Positions 23,842 to 33,315 are shown, counted from the first letter of the stretch. The stretch: DNA of 60,229 bases from JAILLW01 sp045640905 (GCA_045640905.1 JAZUFW010000035.1:1-60229); one strand, 5' to 3'. The notes: a model not told the origin generated them from the letters alone. Numbers and translations: made by a program.

Positions 23842-25317
23842 TTATGCGAAAGGATTTTCTGACTTGTAAAGCATACCCTTAGGCTGATTGAATCCGATAT
23901 TCTTAACTCCGAGGAATTTGAATACTTCGAACAAAAGCTTTCCGTAATGACCGAAAGCAACAGCGCCGTGATGAGGGAATCTGCCTTCAACGAGAACGTG
24001 ACGATAGAAACGTCCCATCTCGGGAATAGCGAAGATACCGATACCGCCGAATGAACGTGTAGCTACATCAAGAACTTCACCTTCTGCGATGTAAGAAACA
24101 AGTTCGCCGTCAGAATTGCACTGCAAACGATAGAATGTAATATCGCTGGCAGCGATGTCACCTTCAAGAGTACCTCTTGAAATATCAGGGTCTGATCCTG
24201 CAGGCTCCAATACTCTGTGCTGGATGAGCTGGTACTTAACAGCACGGTCTGAGCACATCTTGCATTCGGGAGTATTTCCGCAGTGGAATCCCATGAATGT
24301 ATCTGTTAAATCGTACTGATACTTGCCCTTGATATCCTCGTCATAAATGTACTGAGGAACAGAGTTGTTGATATCAAGCAATGTAACTGCATCGTAAGAT
24401 ACGCACATTCCGATATATTCAGATAAAGCACCGTAAATATCAACTTCGCAGGAAACGGGAATTCCCTTGCTAACCAAACGGCTGTTTACGTAGCAAGGCT
24501 CAAATCCGAACTGAGAAGGGAATGCAGGCCAGCACTTGTCAGCAAATGCAACATACTTGCGAGCGCCCTTATGATTTTCAGCCCAGTCAAGCAATGTAAG
24601 TTCGAACTGTGCCATACGAGCATTGAGGTCGGGATAATACTTACCTTCGCCCATTTCCTTAGCCATTTCTTCACAAATAGCAGGAATACGAGGATCGTTA
24701 GCATGCTCTTTGTAAGAAACAAGCAAATCAAGTTCTGAGTTCTCTTCGATTTCAACGCCTAATTCATATAAGCCCTTGATAGGAGCATTACAAGCGAAGA
24801 AGTCCTGAGGACGAGGACCGAATGTAATAATCTTTAAGTTCTATACACCAACGATTGCACGAGCGATAGGAACGAAGTCAGCTATCATCTTTGCAATATC
24901 ATCAGCTGTACCTACAGGGTACTCGGGGATATATCCCTTTAAATGTCTCATGCCAAGGTTGTAAGAGCAGTTAAGCATACCGCAGTAAGCATCGCCACGG
25001 CCGTTAATCATATCTCCGTCACCTTCTGCAGCTGCAACGAACATGCAAGGTCCGTCGAACTTTTCTGCAATCAATGTTTCGGGTGTTTCGGGACCGAAGT
25101 TTCCGAGGAATACTACAAGTGCATTACATTCAGCCTTGTTAACATCCTCTACTGCCTTTAACATATCCTTTTCGTTTTCAACAGTAACGGGGCACTCATA
25201 AAGTTCGCCCTTGAAAGCTGCCTTAATGGCGCTTCTTCTTTTTTCAGATAAAGCAATGGGGAAACAGTCACGGCTGACTGCAATCATTCCAAGCTTAATC
25301 TCAGGTAAATTAATCAT
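23842..25317 (-). pseudogene. L-fucose isomerase-like sugar isomerase interrupted by one in-frame TAG
   Basis: The frame opens at 25317 behind GGAGGG and reads 158 residues to TAG at 24841-24843. It then continues in the same frame, without another stop, for 332 more residues to 23842. The two parts together (about 490 residues) match the usual length of the fucose/arabinose isomerase-like family. The N-terminal part holds VVFLGNFGPETP and GDGDMINGRGDAY. The C-terminal part holds CKMCSDRA, RGTLEGD and EGRFPHHGAVAF, typical of FucI-type C-terminal domains. The frame, spacing and codon bias are intact on both sides, so the stop is a recent single-base nonsense change, a read-through codon, or a sequencing error. 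The adjacent xylulokinase suggests a pentose or fucose-type aldose to ketose step. Confidence 0.85.
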
Positions 25318-25393
25318 TTGATAACCCTCCTTATATTTTTAAATAAAAATTAATAACTGTGTCTTTCGGATGCTTTGTATTCGCATCTGTATT

Positions 25394-26869
25394 CTACTTA
25401 ATCACATCAAACAAAGGCTTGCAAGTAGGATAAATTTGTTTGAAAAGTTGATATTTTTGTTCATATCTGTCTACGAGTTCCTTGGTAGGCTCTACAGTAT
25501 CAACAATCTTTACAATCTTTGATGCGGCATCTTCAACCGAAGCAAACTCACCGTTTGCTACTGCTGCCAGCATTGCTCCGCCTAAAGCAGGACCTTCTTC
25601 GGATTCAATTACATCAACTTTCAAATTAAGTACATTGGCGATAATCTTCTTCCAAAGAGGAGACTTTGCACCGCCGCCGCAAATCTTTGTTCTTTCAAGC
25701 TTAATTCCTAATTCTTTTGCTACTTCAAGCGAATCTCTTAATGCAAAAGCAACGCCTTCCAAAACGGCCTGAGTCATATCTGCTCTGGTGTTATCCATGG
25801 TGAGGCCGATAAAGGTTCCTCTGGCATTGGGATTGTTGTGAGGAGAACGCTCGCCCATCAAATAAGGCAGGAAGTATACATGATTGTTTCCGAGTTTATC
25901 GTCGGTAATGTCTTTCTGTTCTGCAGCGTAATCCTTTGTTCCTATTATTTCATCCATCCACCACTTGTTGCAGGAAGCAGCCGAAAGCATGCAGCCCATC
26001 AAATGGTAAGAACCGTCAGCATGTGCAAATGAATGAAGCGCATTGAACTTATCAACGCCAAAGTTCTTTGAAGAAATGAAAATGGTTCCGCTGGTTCCGA
26101 GCGAAATGTTACACATTCCGTCTCCGACAGTACCTGTGCCGACTGCTGCTGCCGCATTGTCACCTGCGCCGGCTGCAACCTTACAAGTCTCGGGAATTCC
26201 GAGTTCCTTCGCAACTTCGCTCTTTACGGTGCCTATGCACTCGTAGCTTTCGTAAAGTTTGGGAAGCATATCAACGGTTATGCCGCAGATATCACACATT
26301 TCCTTAGACCAGCATCTGTTCTTAACATCCATCAAAAGCATTCCGGATGCATCCGAAACATCTGTTGCGTTAACGCCCGTAAGCTTATAAGCAATATAAT
26401 CCTTGGGCAGCATAATCTTTTTAATCTTTTTAAAGTTCTCGGGCTCTTTATTCTTTACCCAAAGAATCTTGGGAGCAGTAAATCCGGTAAATGCAATGTT
26501 TGCAGTATACTCAGACAACTTGTCCTTTCCGATTACGTTGTTAAGATAATCGGTTTCTTCGAAAGTACGTCCGTCATTCCAAAGCAATGCGGGACGAATA
26601 ACGTCATCGTTTTCATCAAGAATAACCAGTCCGTGCATCTGTCCGCCAAAGCTAATGCCGGCAACCTTGGACTTGTCAAAATCCTTGATAAGTTCCTTTA
26701 CGCCTTCCATAACATTTGAATACCAATCTTCGGGCTTTTGCTCACTCCAGCCGGGATTGGGGAAGTATAAAGGATACTCTCTTGAAGCAATGTTCAAAAT
26801 TTTACCTGCCTCATCCATCAAAAGGAGTTTTACGGCAGAAGTTCCCAAATCGATTCCAATATAAAACAT
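25394..26869 (-). CDS. xylB: Xylulokinase-type FGGY sugar kinase
   Basis: 491 residues. It phosphorylates D-xylulose (or a close ketopentose) with ATP so that it can enter the pentose phosphate pathway. Seen: the N-terminal phosphate loop GIDLGTSAVKLL, PGWSEQKPEDW, the catalytic-region GGQMHG, LWNDGR, GAGDNAAAAVG and the C-terminal GGGAKSPLW adenosine motif. The length is typical of XylB. A GGGGGT ribosome site precedes the ATG. The isomerase-like gene follows by 76 bases. No xylA or pentose transporter is visible. The substrate could also be ribulose or fuculose, but sequence motifs favour xylulose. Confidence 0.9.
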   Translation of the reverse strand: MFYIGIDLGTSAVKLLLMDEAGKILNIASREYPLYFPNPGWSEQKPEDWYSNVMEGVKELIKDFDKSKVAGISFGGQMHGLVILDENDDVIRPALLWNDGRTFEETDYLNNVIGKDKLSEYTANIAFTGFTAPKILWVKNKEPENFKKIKKIMLPKDYIAYKLTGVNATDVSDASGMLLMDVKNRCWSKEMCDICGITVDMLPKLYESYECIGTVKSEVAKELGIPETCKVAAGAGDNAAAAVGTGTVGDGMCNISLGTSGTIFISSKNFGVDKFNALHSFAHADGSYHLMGCMLSAASCNKWWMDEIIGTKDYAAEQKDITDDKLGNNHVYFLPYLMGERSPHNNPNARGTFIGLTMDNTRADMTQAVLEGVAFALRDSLEVAKELGIKLERTKICGGGAKSPLWKKIIANVLNLKVDVIESEEGPALGGAMLAAVANGEFASVEDAASKIVKIVDTVEPTKELVDRYEQKYQLFKQIYPTCKPLFDVIK

Positions 26870-26982
26870 TTGAATACCCCCATAATCTATAAAGTCATAT
26901 GATTAATTTAACACTTGCCCTACAGCCAGACTACCTAATTCTTGCGGTTTTAACACCAGAATTATTGCTTTTAACGACTGAT

Positions 26983-28473
26983 TTACATTCTGTTTTCAAT
27001 AACCGGTCCGCCGGTTCCGTTTATATAATCTGCCGTAATTGTTACGGTGCCTATATTTTTATCCTTCGGAATCTCATACATGATATCGAGCATAAACTCT
27101 TCAATAATCGCACGTAAGGCCCTGGCACCCGTTTCCTTCTTCATGGCTTTTTGGGCTATCGCATGCAGTGCGGAAGAATCAAAAACAAGATTTACCTCAT
27201 CGATTTCAAGCAATTTTTGATACTGTTTCAAAATAGCATTTTTCGGTTCCGATAAAATTTTGACCAGCATCTCTTCATCCAATGCTTTTAAGGTATATAC
27301 CACCGGAAGTCTGCCCAAAAATTCCGGAATAAATCCGAATTTACGCAAATCTTCGTTCGTTACCTGCGAAAGGATATTTTCATCATTATCGAAGCGGTCC
27401 TTAAGTTCGGCATCAAAGCCTATTCCCGTTTGCTTTCTCAATCGTTGTTTGATAATGTCATCCAAATCCGGGAATGCGCCTCCGCAGATAAACAGGATGT
27501 TTTTGGTGTTTATCGTAGTCATCGGAACCATGGCGTTTTTGTTGGAAGCACCTACAGGCACTTCAACATCGGAGCCTTCCAGCATTCGAAGCAATCCCTG
27601 CTGGACGCTTTCCCCGTTAATATCTCTGTTATTGGCATCCTTTTTCTTTGCAAGCTTGTCTATCTCATCGATAAACACTATTCCGCGTTCCGCTTTATTT
27701 ACATCATTGTCGGCTGCCACCAACAGTTTTGACAGCACACTTTCTATGTCATCGCCTATATAACCTGCTTCGGTTAATGAAGTCGCATCCGCTATGGCCA
27801 ACGGCACGTCCAAAAGTTTGGCCAGGGTCTTTACGATATATGTTTTTCCGCAGCCGGTCGGTCCGATCATCAGCATATTGGACTTTTCTATATCAATATC
27901 ATCCGTATGTCCGGTGGCAACACGCTTGTAATGATTATAAACCGCCACCGAAATGACTCTTTTGGCATGTTCCTGACCTACAACGTACTCATCCAGTCTG
28001 GCTTTGATTTCGTGAGGAGCAGGAATAGATTTCAAATCGATCGGTTCTTCTTCTTTTTTCTTTTTGATTTTCTGCTTCTTGGGAATTCCTCCCGTTCCCT
28101 GCAAATCGGATATATTTACAAATCTGATATTGGGGAAGCCCGTTCCCATGTCTTTCGTGAGATTATCAAGCATGGAAGGGTCATTTAACATTCCCTGATA
28201 ATCAAATTGCGAAACCGTATCCATCGTACGTCTCATGCAGTCTTCGCAGACACAAATATTATTCGGGAGCTTAAACATTGCACCCGCCGTCGACTCCGGT
28301 CTTCGGCAGACAAAACATACGCTCTCGTAATCCGAATCGTCCGAATCGTTATCGGAATCATCCTCTGCCGTTTGCAAATCTTCTGCCAATTCTTCTTTTG
28401 TTTCTTCGGTATTATCAACCTCATCCGATGTCAATTCTTCACCGGGAATTACTTCTCTAAAATCTTCTGACAT
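26983..28473 (-). CDS. ClpX-like AAA+ unfoldase with acidic N-terminal extension
   Basis: 496 residues, about 70 longer than usual ClpX. A very acidic extension (1-50) precedes a Cys4 zinc-binding module (C53-x2-C56 and C76-x2-C79) with an enlarged gap. A Lys/Glu-rich linker leads into the AAA+ core: GPTGCGKT (204-211), the pore loop GYIG (237-240, usually GYVG), VFIDEID (266-272), and the ClpP-docking IGF (351-353). Sensor 2 reads GARALRAI. It should unfold proteins for ClpP or act alone as a chaperone. No clpP or tig is adjacent, so it may be a second ClpX paralogue with its own substrates. It lies after the NlpC gene, separated by a hairpin repeat. Confidence 0.88.
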   Translation of the reverse strand: MSEDFREVIPGEELTSDEVDNTEETKEELAEDLQTAEDDSDNDSDDSDYESVCFVCRRPESTAGAMFKLPNNICVCEDCMRRTMDTVSQFDYQGMLNDPSMLDNLTKDMGTGFPNIRFVNISDLQGTGGIPKKQKIKKKKEEEPIDLKSIPAPHEIKARLDEYVVGQEHAKRVISVAVYNHYKRVATGHTDDIDIEKSNMLMIGPTGCGKTYIVKTLAKLLDVPLAIADATSLTEAGYIGDDIESVLSKLLVAADNDVNKAERGIVFIDEIDKLAKKKDANNRDINGESVQQGLLRMLEGSDVEVPVGASNKNAMVPMTTINTKNILFICGGAFPDLDDIIKQRLRKQTGIGFDAELKDRFDNDENILSQVTNEDLRKFGFIPEFLGRLPVVYTLKALDEEMLVKILSEPKNAILKQYQKLLEIDEVNLVFDSSALHAIAQKAMKKETGARALRAIIEEFMLDIMYEIPKDKNIGTVTITADYINGTGGPVIENRM

Positions 28474-28505
28474 ATTTTTTCTCCAAAAAATCTATTTACA
28501 GTATG

Positions 28506-28525
28506 TTCTCGGCAGAGCCGAGAAC
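28506..28525. repeat. Short perfect hairpin between the NlpC/P60 and ClpX-like genes
   Basis: TTCTCGGC and GCCGAGAA around a three-base loop. A related but imperfect hairpin (TTCCGGGC, GCCCGAGAA) occurs at 35595-35613. Possibly the same small dispersed palindrome. Confidence 0.6.
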
Positions 28526-28527
28526 CC

Positions 28528-28608
28528 ATAGGTTTGAAATCACCCTTGCAAGCAAGTGATTTCAAAACCTATGAATCACCCTTGCAAGCAAGTGATTTCA
28601 AAACCTAT
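28528..28608. repeat. Tandem 36/37-bp hairpin repeat overlapping the NlpC/P60 stop codon
   Basis: Copy 1 (28536-28572) and copy 2 (28573-28608) differ by one base. Each contains AATCAC and GTGATT around CCTTGCAAGCAA. With 28528-28535, copy 1 forms a stem of about 16 bp that includes ATAGGTTT and AAACCTAT. The last copy includes the TAG stop of the hydrolase gene (28605-28607). It may act as a terminator or attenuator before the ClpX-like gene, or be an inserted palindromic unit. Confidence 0.8.
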
Positions 28609-29867
28609 ACAATTCGCCTTATTGTGATAAACGGTTTATAGTTAATATTTCCGTATTTTATTCCTGTTTTTTGTGTCGATGCATGCACAATTCGTCCGTT
28701 ACCCATATAAAGTGCAACGTGTCCCGCATAACATACAATGTCTCCGGCTCTGGCATTTTCATATGATACTTCAACTCCGGCAGTACGCATCGAAGTACTG
28801 GTTCGCGGCAATGAGTATCCGAAATCCTTATATATTCGCATTATGTATCCGGAGCAATCGCATCCCGAAGTCAAACTGGTTCCTCCCGGAACATACGGAT
28901 TACCTACAAACTGAACAGCATAATTCACTATATCCTGACCTTTGTTTCCGGAATTAAAGGAGCTGGCCGGATTATATGATTTGCTGCCTCCCGAAGGAGC
29001 GGTAGAACTGGCTCCGGAACTTTGTGCTCCACCGGAAGCGTTTTGCGCACTCTTTGCAGAGTCAATCTGCGATTGCTTTGCCGAAGCTTCACTTTCAAGC
29101 TTCTTTATCTCGGCATTCTTTTTATCTATACTTGCCTTTAACGAAGCAGCCTCTGCTCTCGCGGCATCTAGCTGTGCTTCGTAATCTTCGTATTCGCTTT
29201 CCTTTTCTTCGAGGATTTCGTTTAAATATTCCTCTTCTTCTTTTAGGCTCTCCCTGTCAGCATCGAGTTCATCCATTTCTTCTTCCAGGGATGTCTTCAA
29301 ATCAAGCGTTTTTTGTTTGGCTTCCTGATACTTCACCAACAATCTTCTGTCATAATCATACAGTTTTTCAATATATTCGGCCTTGTTCATCAGGTCGGAA
29401 AAACTCTGGGCCTCCAACAAAAGCTGAATATACGTCGAGTCGCCTTTTTCGTACAAAAACTTAATTCGCAGAACCATGGCATTATATTGTTCTTCTTCAT
29501 CGGCTACGGCCTGATTGTATTCTTCCGTGGTAATTTTCAGTTCTTCTTCCTTTTTGGCAATTTCTTCGTTTATGAGATCAATTGCCGCCAAAGTTTCAAC
29601 CAATGCCTCGTCTGTTTCTTCTATTTCCTCTTCGATGGAATCCATTTCGTTTTCCAGGGAATCGGCCTTTGCATTTGCATTTTTCAAAGCCTCGGAACTT
29701 TTCTTTTTTTCGTTTTCGGCTTCTTTCTTTTTGGCTTCCAATTCCTTTTTTTCTTTTTCCAAATCAGAAATAGTGGTAGCATGCGCGATGACGCCAACTA
29801 CCACTAACCCCGTAAATGTCATAAACAAACTTAATGCAATTGCAAAAAGGAATTTTTTATTCTTCAT
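28605..29867 (-). CDS. Secreted coiled-coil NlpC/P60 peptidoglycan hydrolase (CwlO/PcsB-like)
   Basis: 420 residues. Signal peptide about 1-31, then a long Glu/Lys-rich coiled coil (about 32-265) as in CwlO and PcsB, a Ser/Gly-rich linker, and an NlpC/P60 domain (about 305-420). The catalytic triad is visible: C338 in CDCSGY, H383 in AGHVALY and H395 in VHAS. Such enzymes cut the D-Glu to diamino-acid bond of stem peptides during growth or division; the coiled coil usually contacts FtsEX. Its start overlaps the lipoprotein gene by 11 bases. The ABC pair at 35675-39285 is not an FtsEX by length. Confidence 0.92.
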   Translation of the reverse strand: MKNKKFLFAIALSLFMTFTGLVVVGVIAHATTISDLEKEKKELEAKKKEAENEKKKSSEALKNANAKADSLENEMDSIEEEIEETDEALVETLAAIDLINEEIAKKEEELKITTEEYNQAVADEEEQYNAMVLRIKFLYEKGDSTYIQLLLEAQSFSDLMNKAEYIEKLYDYDRRLLVKYQEAKQKTLDLKTSLEEEMDELDADRESLKEEEEYLNEILEEKESEYEDYEAQLDAARAEAASLKASIDKKNAEIKKLESEASAKQSQIDSAKSAQNASGGAQSSGASSTAPSGGSKSYNPASSFNSGNKGQDIVNYAVQFVGNPYVPGGTSLTSGCDCSGYIMRIYKDFGYSLPRTSTSMRTAGVEVSYENARAGDIVCYAGHVALYMGNGRIVHASTQKTGIKYGNINYKPFITIRRIV

Positions 29868-30942
29868 TAATAACTGCGTTATCAGCTATAAACTTCACAA
29901 CCTTTTCAACCAACAGATATTCTCTGTAAGACTCCAAATCGCCGATAATTTCCTTATATTCATCCAGAGTATATGTAGCTCCGTATTCGTCGATTTCTTC
30001 CTGCATCAGCTTATCAAGTTCTTCATCGCTGATTTCAAAACCCTCTTTCTTTGCGATAGCTCCGATAATCATATACTGGGCTCCGACTGTATTATTGACG
30101 AAATCGTTAATTCCCTGCTGGAAGTTTTCGGGATCAACACCGTAATAATACTGAGCAATGGTAGCAGGATCCATCTGATAGCTGGCGGCTGCTTCATTTA
30201 CATTTTCCATCAAAGTTGCTGCCACACGTGCACTGAATCCCGAAGGGATTGAATTGACGGTGGAAATCTCACTCAGTTTAGTGATGATTGCCTCCTCAAC
30301 AGCATTCTCTCTCATGGAGGCTGCATCCTCAATGAGGGATTCCTTAACCGATTCCTTAAATTCGGCTACGTTGCTTAATGTAGGATCGATTGTCGAAACA
30401 ATTTCATCCGTAAGCTCGGGAACCTCTTCTGTATAAATGCCGTTAAGCGTTACGGTAAATACTGCATCCTTTCCTGCCAAATCCGCTGAACCGTATGCTT
30501 CAGGGAACTTTAAGTTCAAATCCTTTGTTTCGCCGACTTTCATTCCGATAACACCGTCTTCGAAACCGTCTATAAACTGTCCTGAACCCAAGGTCAGGAA
30601 ATAACTGTCTGCAGAACCGCCTTCAAATTCCACTCCGTCAACAGTGCCGACATATTTGATATCGGTAACATCGCCGTTTTGGGCTGTATCTCTGTCAGTT
30701 ACTTCTACTCTCTGGGGATAATATGCCAAAATGGTTGAAATGGTTTCTTCAACAGTTGCATCCGTTACTTCGTCTGCTTTCGGAACGGTAATCTCCATTC
30801 CTTTGTATTCACCCAATTCAACATACTTGGTCGCATCAAAATCCTTTAAATATTGAAGCTTTGCTTCATCGACCGAGCATCCGGTCAAAACGGTGGCAGC
30901 TGCTAATGATACTGCCAAAAGTGTAGTTGCTAATTTTTTCAT
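29857..30942 (-). CDS. Trigger-factor-like FKBP foldase lipoprotein
   Basis: 361 residues. A lipoprotein signal ends in LTGC with the modified Cys at 22. The rest resembles the middle and C-terminal parts of trigger factor. It has an FKBP-type prolyl isomerase domain (about 90-170: GDVTDIKYVGTVDGVEFEGG, GFEDGVIGMKVGE) and a helical arm region (about 175-355). The ribosome-binding N-terminal domain of true trigger factor is missing and replaced by the signal. I infer an exported foldase or chaperone outside the membrane, comparable in role to PrsA but of different fold. GGAGG precedes the ATG, and the coupled NlpC hydrolase may be a client. Confidence 0.87.
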   Translation of the reverse strand: MKKLATTLLAVSLAAATVLTGCSVDEAKLQYLKDFDATKYVELGEYKGMEITVPKADEVTDATVEETISTILAYYPQRVEVTDRDTAQNGDVTDIKYVGTVDGVEFEGGSADSYFLTLGSGQFIDGFEDGVIGMKVGETKDLNLKFPEAYGSADLAGKDAVFTVTLNGIYTEEVPELTDEIVSTIDPTLSNVAEFKESVKESLIEDAASMRENAVEEAIITKLSEISTVNSIPSGFSARVAATLMENVNEAAASYQMDPATIAQYYYGVDPENFQQGINDFVNNTVGAQYMIIGAIAKKEGFEISDEELDKLMQEEIDEYGATYTLDEYKEIIGDLESYREYLLVEKVVKFIADNAVINEE

Positions 30943-31022
30943 AAATTCCTCCGAATAATTATTTCTAATGAATTATTTTAACACAGTTTTCTAATTCTAT
31001 GTCATTTTCAAATGTGAAAGTT

Positions 31023-32069
31023 TTATGAAAAACTCGGCTGTTTTCCGAGCTGAGCTACAGCAATGTAGGTTTTGCCCACATTGAAGAGAATCTCGTTGCC
31101 GAAGTCGTCATAATACTTGGTAGGCGTATGGTCATCAAGCTTTGTCCATGTGCAATGAATCGCACGACCCTTTGTGCAGAAATATCCTTCACCGCTTCCT
31201 ACGGTTGCGAATGCCAGATATCCCTTTGCGTCAAGTTTCTGCCAGGGTGTGAACTGAATAACAACATTTGCAAATGAAATCTGCTGTCCGTTATTTCCAT
31301 CCTTTTGAGCTGCGCCGTGAATATATTTCAAATAATTTCCGGTAGTTGCATCATACTTTAAGGAGCTCTTTGTATAAGAGAAAATTCCGGAAAGGTCTAT
31401 ATTGTTTGCCACAGCAAATGCAGGGTATTGCTCCAGCGTATTGGGAACGGGGCTGAAGGTAAAGTGAGAAGGCTGATAGTACTGAGGCCTTATCGTCAAA
31501 GAATAGCCCAGATTCGTTGCTGCCTTTGTGATTCCGGATGCGCCGATATAAGCATTATGCGGTACCTTTCTGTCGGAAGTTCTGTAGAACGAACCGGAAC
31601 CGGGGCTGTTTCCGCCCACACCGTACTCGTATGTACCTGACAGATTATCTATATCAGGCATTGAAATTCTGTCCTTCATATAAACAACACCGCCGAAATG
31701 AATCAAAATCGGATCCCATTCCGTAGCCAGATGAATATAGTATTCACGACAGCTTCTGATGTTTCCTATTCTCTCGAGTCCTGCCCAGTCATCTATAACT
31801 GCCAGTTGTCTCGATATGTTACCTTCTTCCATAACCTCGTAAAGGACCTTTGCATTTGATATTCCGTACGAAGGCTGTGCTGCTTTATCGGTAGGCATCA
31901 TTACAGCTATAGGCCTAACCACTGCCTGGGCGGCCGGAATAACTTCACCCGTATATACGCTGATAGCTACGTCATCTGCCTGCGCATTAACATCCGTCAA
32001 AAATGATCCGCAGAAAATAACCGAAGCAAGCATTGAAAGTGTCAAAATGATTGATAATATTTTCTTCAT
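31023..32069 (-). CDS. DUF3048 (YerB-like) exported protein
   Basis: 348 residues with a signal peptide (about 1-30). The mature part matches the DUF3048 pattern: RPIAVMMPTD, AQPSYGISNAKVLYEVMEEG, RIGNIRSCREYY and the late beta-rich domain. The function of the family is not established. YerB is a B. subtilis lipoprotein, but I see no lipobox Cys here, so this copy is probably secreted or weakly retained. It follows the DUF1934 gene by 14 bases, so it belongs to the murI unit. Confidence 0.85.
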   Translation of the reverse strand: MKKILSIILTLSMLASVIFCGSFLTDVNAQADDVAISVYTGEVIPAAQAVVRPIAVMMPTDKAAQPSYGISNAKVLYEVMEEGNISRQLAVIDDWAGLERIGNIRSCREYYIHLATEWDPILIHFGGVVYMKDRISMPDIDNLSGTYEYGVGGNSPGSGSFYRTSDRKVPHNAYIGASGITKAATNLGYSLTIRPQYYQPSHFTFSPVPNTLEQYPAFAVANNIDLSGIFSYTKSSLKYDATTGNYLKYIHGAAQKDGNNGQQISFANVVIQFTPWQKLDAKGYLAFATVGSGEGYFCTKGRAIHCTWTKLDDHTPTKYYDDFGNEILFNVGKTYIAVAQLGKQPSFS

Positions 32070-32083
32070 GTTCCCTCCATAAC

Positions 32084-32494
32084 TTAAACAAACTCAACAA
32101 ATACCGTTGTACTGTTTTCGGAAATGACATCACCGTCACTTTTTATCCGGTATTCTAACTTAACTTTTATATAACTTTGAGTTTCTTCTATGCTGTAATT
32201 ATCCGTACAAAACGTAAATAACATTCTTCCGTACGGCGTCAGGTAGTTGGAAGTATACTCTTTTCCGGCCTCATAGTAAAGTTTCGACTGCAGGTCATTA
32301 TTCCGTACCACTTCCAAAAATCTATGGTTAAATTTATACTTTGCGTTCTGTTTGGTTTGAGGGTCCTCGACCGTGACATAATGTTTTCCGTTGCGTTGAA
32401 AATACATTCCGTCGCTCGTAAGCGAATTGCTGTCCGATGACCCGTCAGGTCCCTTTTGGGTTCCCTTAACCGTTATTCTTATGTTGTTTCCCAT
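32084..32494 (-). CDS. DUF1934 (YwiB-like) beta-barrel protein
   Basis: 136 residues, the usual size of DUF1934 proteins, which fold as calycin-like barrels and have no assigned activity. Seen: IRITVKGTQ at the start and alternating strands to the C-terminal TTVFVEFV. No signal or membrane helix. Its ATG overlaps the murI stop (TAATG), so it is translationally coupled to cell-wall precursor synthesis. Confidence 0.82.
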   Translation of the reverse strand: MGNNIRITVKGTQKGPDGSSDSNSLTSDGMYFQRNGKHYVTVEDPQTKQNAKYKFNHRFLEVVRNNDLQSKLYYEAGKEYTSNYLTPYGRMLFTFCTDNYSIEETQSYIKVKLEYRIKSDGDVISENSTTVFVEFV

Positions 32495-33315
32495 TAATAT
32501 TCCTCTATATTGATGGTTTTGGCCGACAGTATTCCGTACTTGATTATCGAGTTTGCGAATGATTTGAACTTCTCCGCGCCGTCGGAAACAAAGAACTTGT
32601 GTGTATCTTCGCCCAGCGTAGGAATGCTCTCGTTTAACAGATTTTCCTTTTTCAAAAGTTCCTTAAGTTCATACGCTGTTTCATAAGCAGGATTAACCAG
32701 AGTAACTCCGTCACCCATAATCCGTCCCACAGTCTTTCGAATCAGTGGATAATGAGTACATCCAAGTATCAAAGTATCTATACCGATATCTATCAATTCC
32801 GAAAGATATCTGCGTGCTATCTCATCCGTCACCGGATCTTCCAGCAATCCTTCCTCAACCAGCGGAACAAATAAAGGACACGCTTTGCCGGTTACCACGG
32901 CACTTGGATTGAGTTCCTTGATATAGGTGCTGTAAATGCGGCTGTTTATGGTACCCTCGGTAGCTATAACTCCGATTTTATTATTCTTGGTAGCTTTCGA
33001 AGCAGCATTTGCTCCGGGCTTTACTACACCGATAATCGGAATGCCGACTTTGCGTTCCAAAGAAGGCAGTGCAAATGCTGATGCCGTATTGCAGGCTACT
33101 ACGATGGCTTTAACATCCTGTGTATCCAAAAATCTGACTATCTGCTCGGAGAAACGCTCAACGGTTTCCTTTGACTTATTACCGTAAGGCACTCTGGCAG
33201 TGTCACCGAAATATACTATTCGTTCATTAGGAATCTGGTGCATGATTTCCTTTACAACGGTCAAACCGCCGACTCCGGAATCAAACACTCCTATAGGAGA
33301 ACTCTGACTAGACAT
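32494..33315 (-). CDS. murI: Glutamate racemase
   Basis: 273 residues. It makes D-glutamate for peptidoglycan without a cofactor, using two cysteines. Seen: VFDSGVGGLTV (D12, S13), VACNTASA with C75, and LGCTHYPLI with C186 and H188. The start at 33315 is chosen because GGAGG lies seven bases upstream; it overlaps the gntR-family gene by 8 bases. Flanking ispE and envelope genes make this an envelope-synthesis unit. Confidence 0.95.
   Translation of the reverse strand: MSSQSSPIGVFDSGVGGLTVVKEIMHQIPNERIVYFGDTARVPYGNKSKETVERFSEQIVRFLDTQDVKAIVVACNTASAFALPSLERKVGIPIIGVVKPGANAASKATKNNKIGVIATEGTINSRIYSTYIKELNPSAVVTGKACPLFVPLVEEGLLEDPVTDEIARRYLSELIDIGIDTLILGCTHYPLIRKTVGRIMGDGVTLVNPAYETAYELKELLKKENLLNESIPTLGEDTHKFFVSDGAEKFKSFANSIIKYGILSAKTINIEEY

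Noticed and set aside
24841..24843. Pyrrolysine codon or recoding signal
   Set aside because: TAG ends other genes here, no pyl gene or specific downstream element is visible, and the family does not need pyrrolysine; a nonsense mutation or error is simpler.
26899..27117. Small plus-strand gene between xylB and the ClpX-like gene
   Set aside because: It overlaps the 3' end of the ClpX-like gene on the other strand, lacks a ribosome site and resembles no family.
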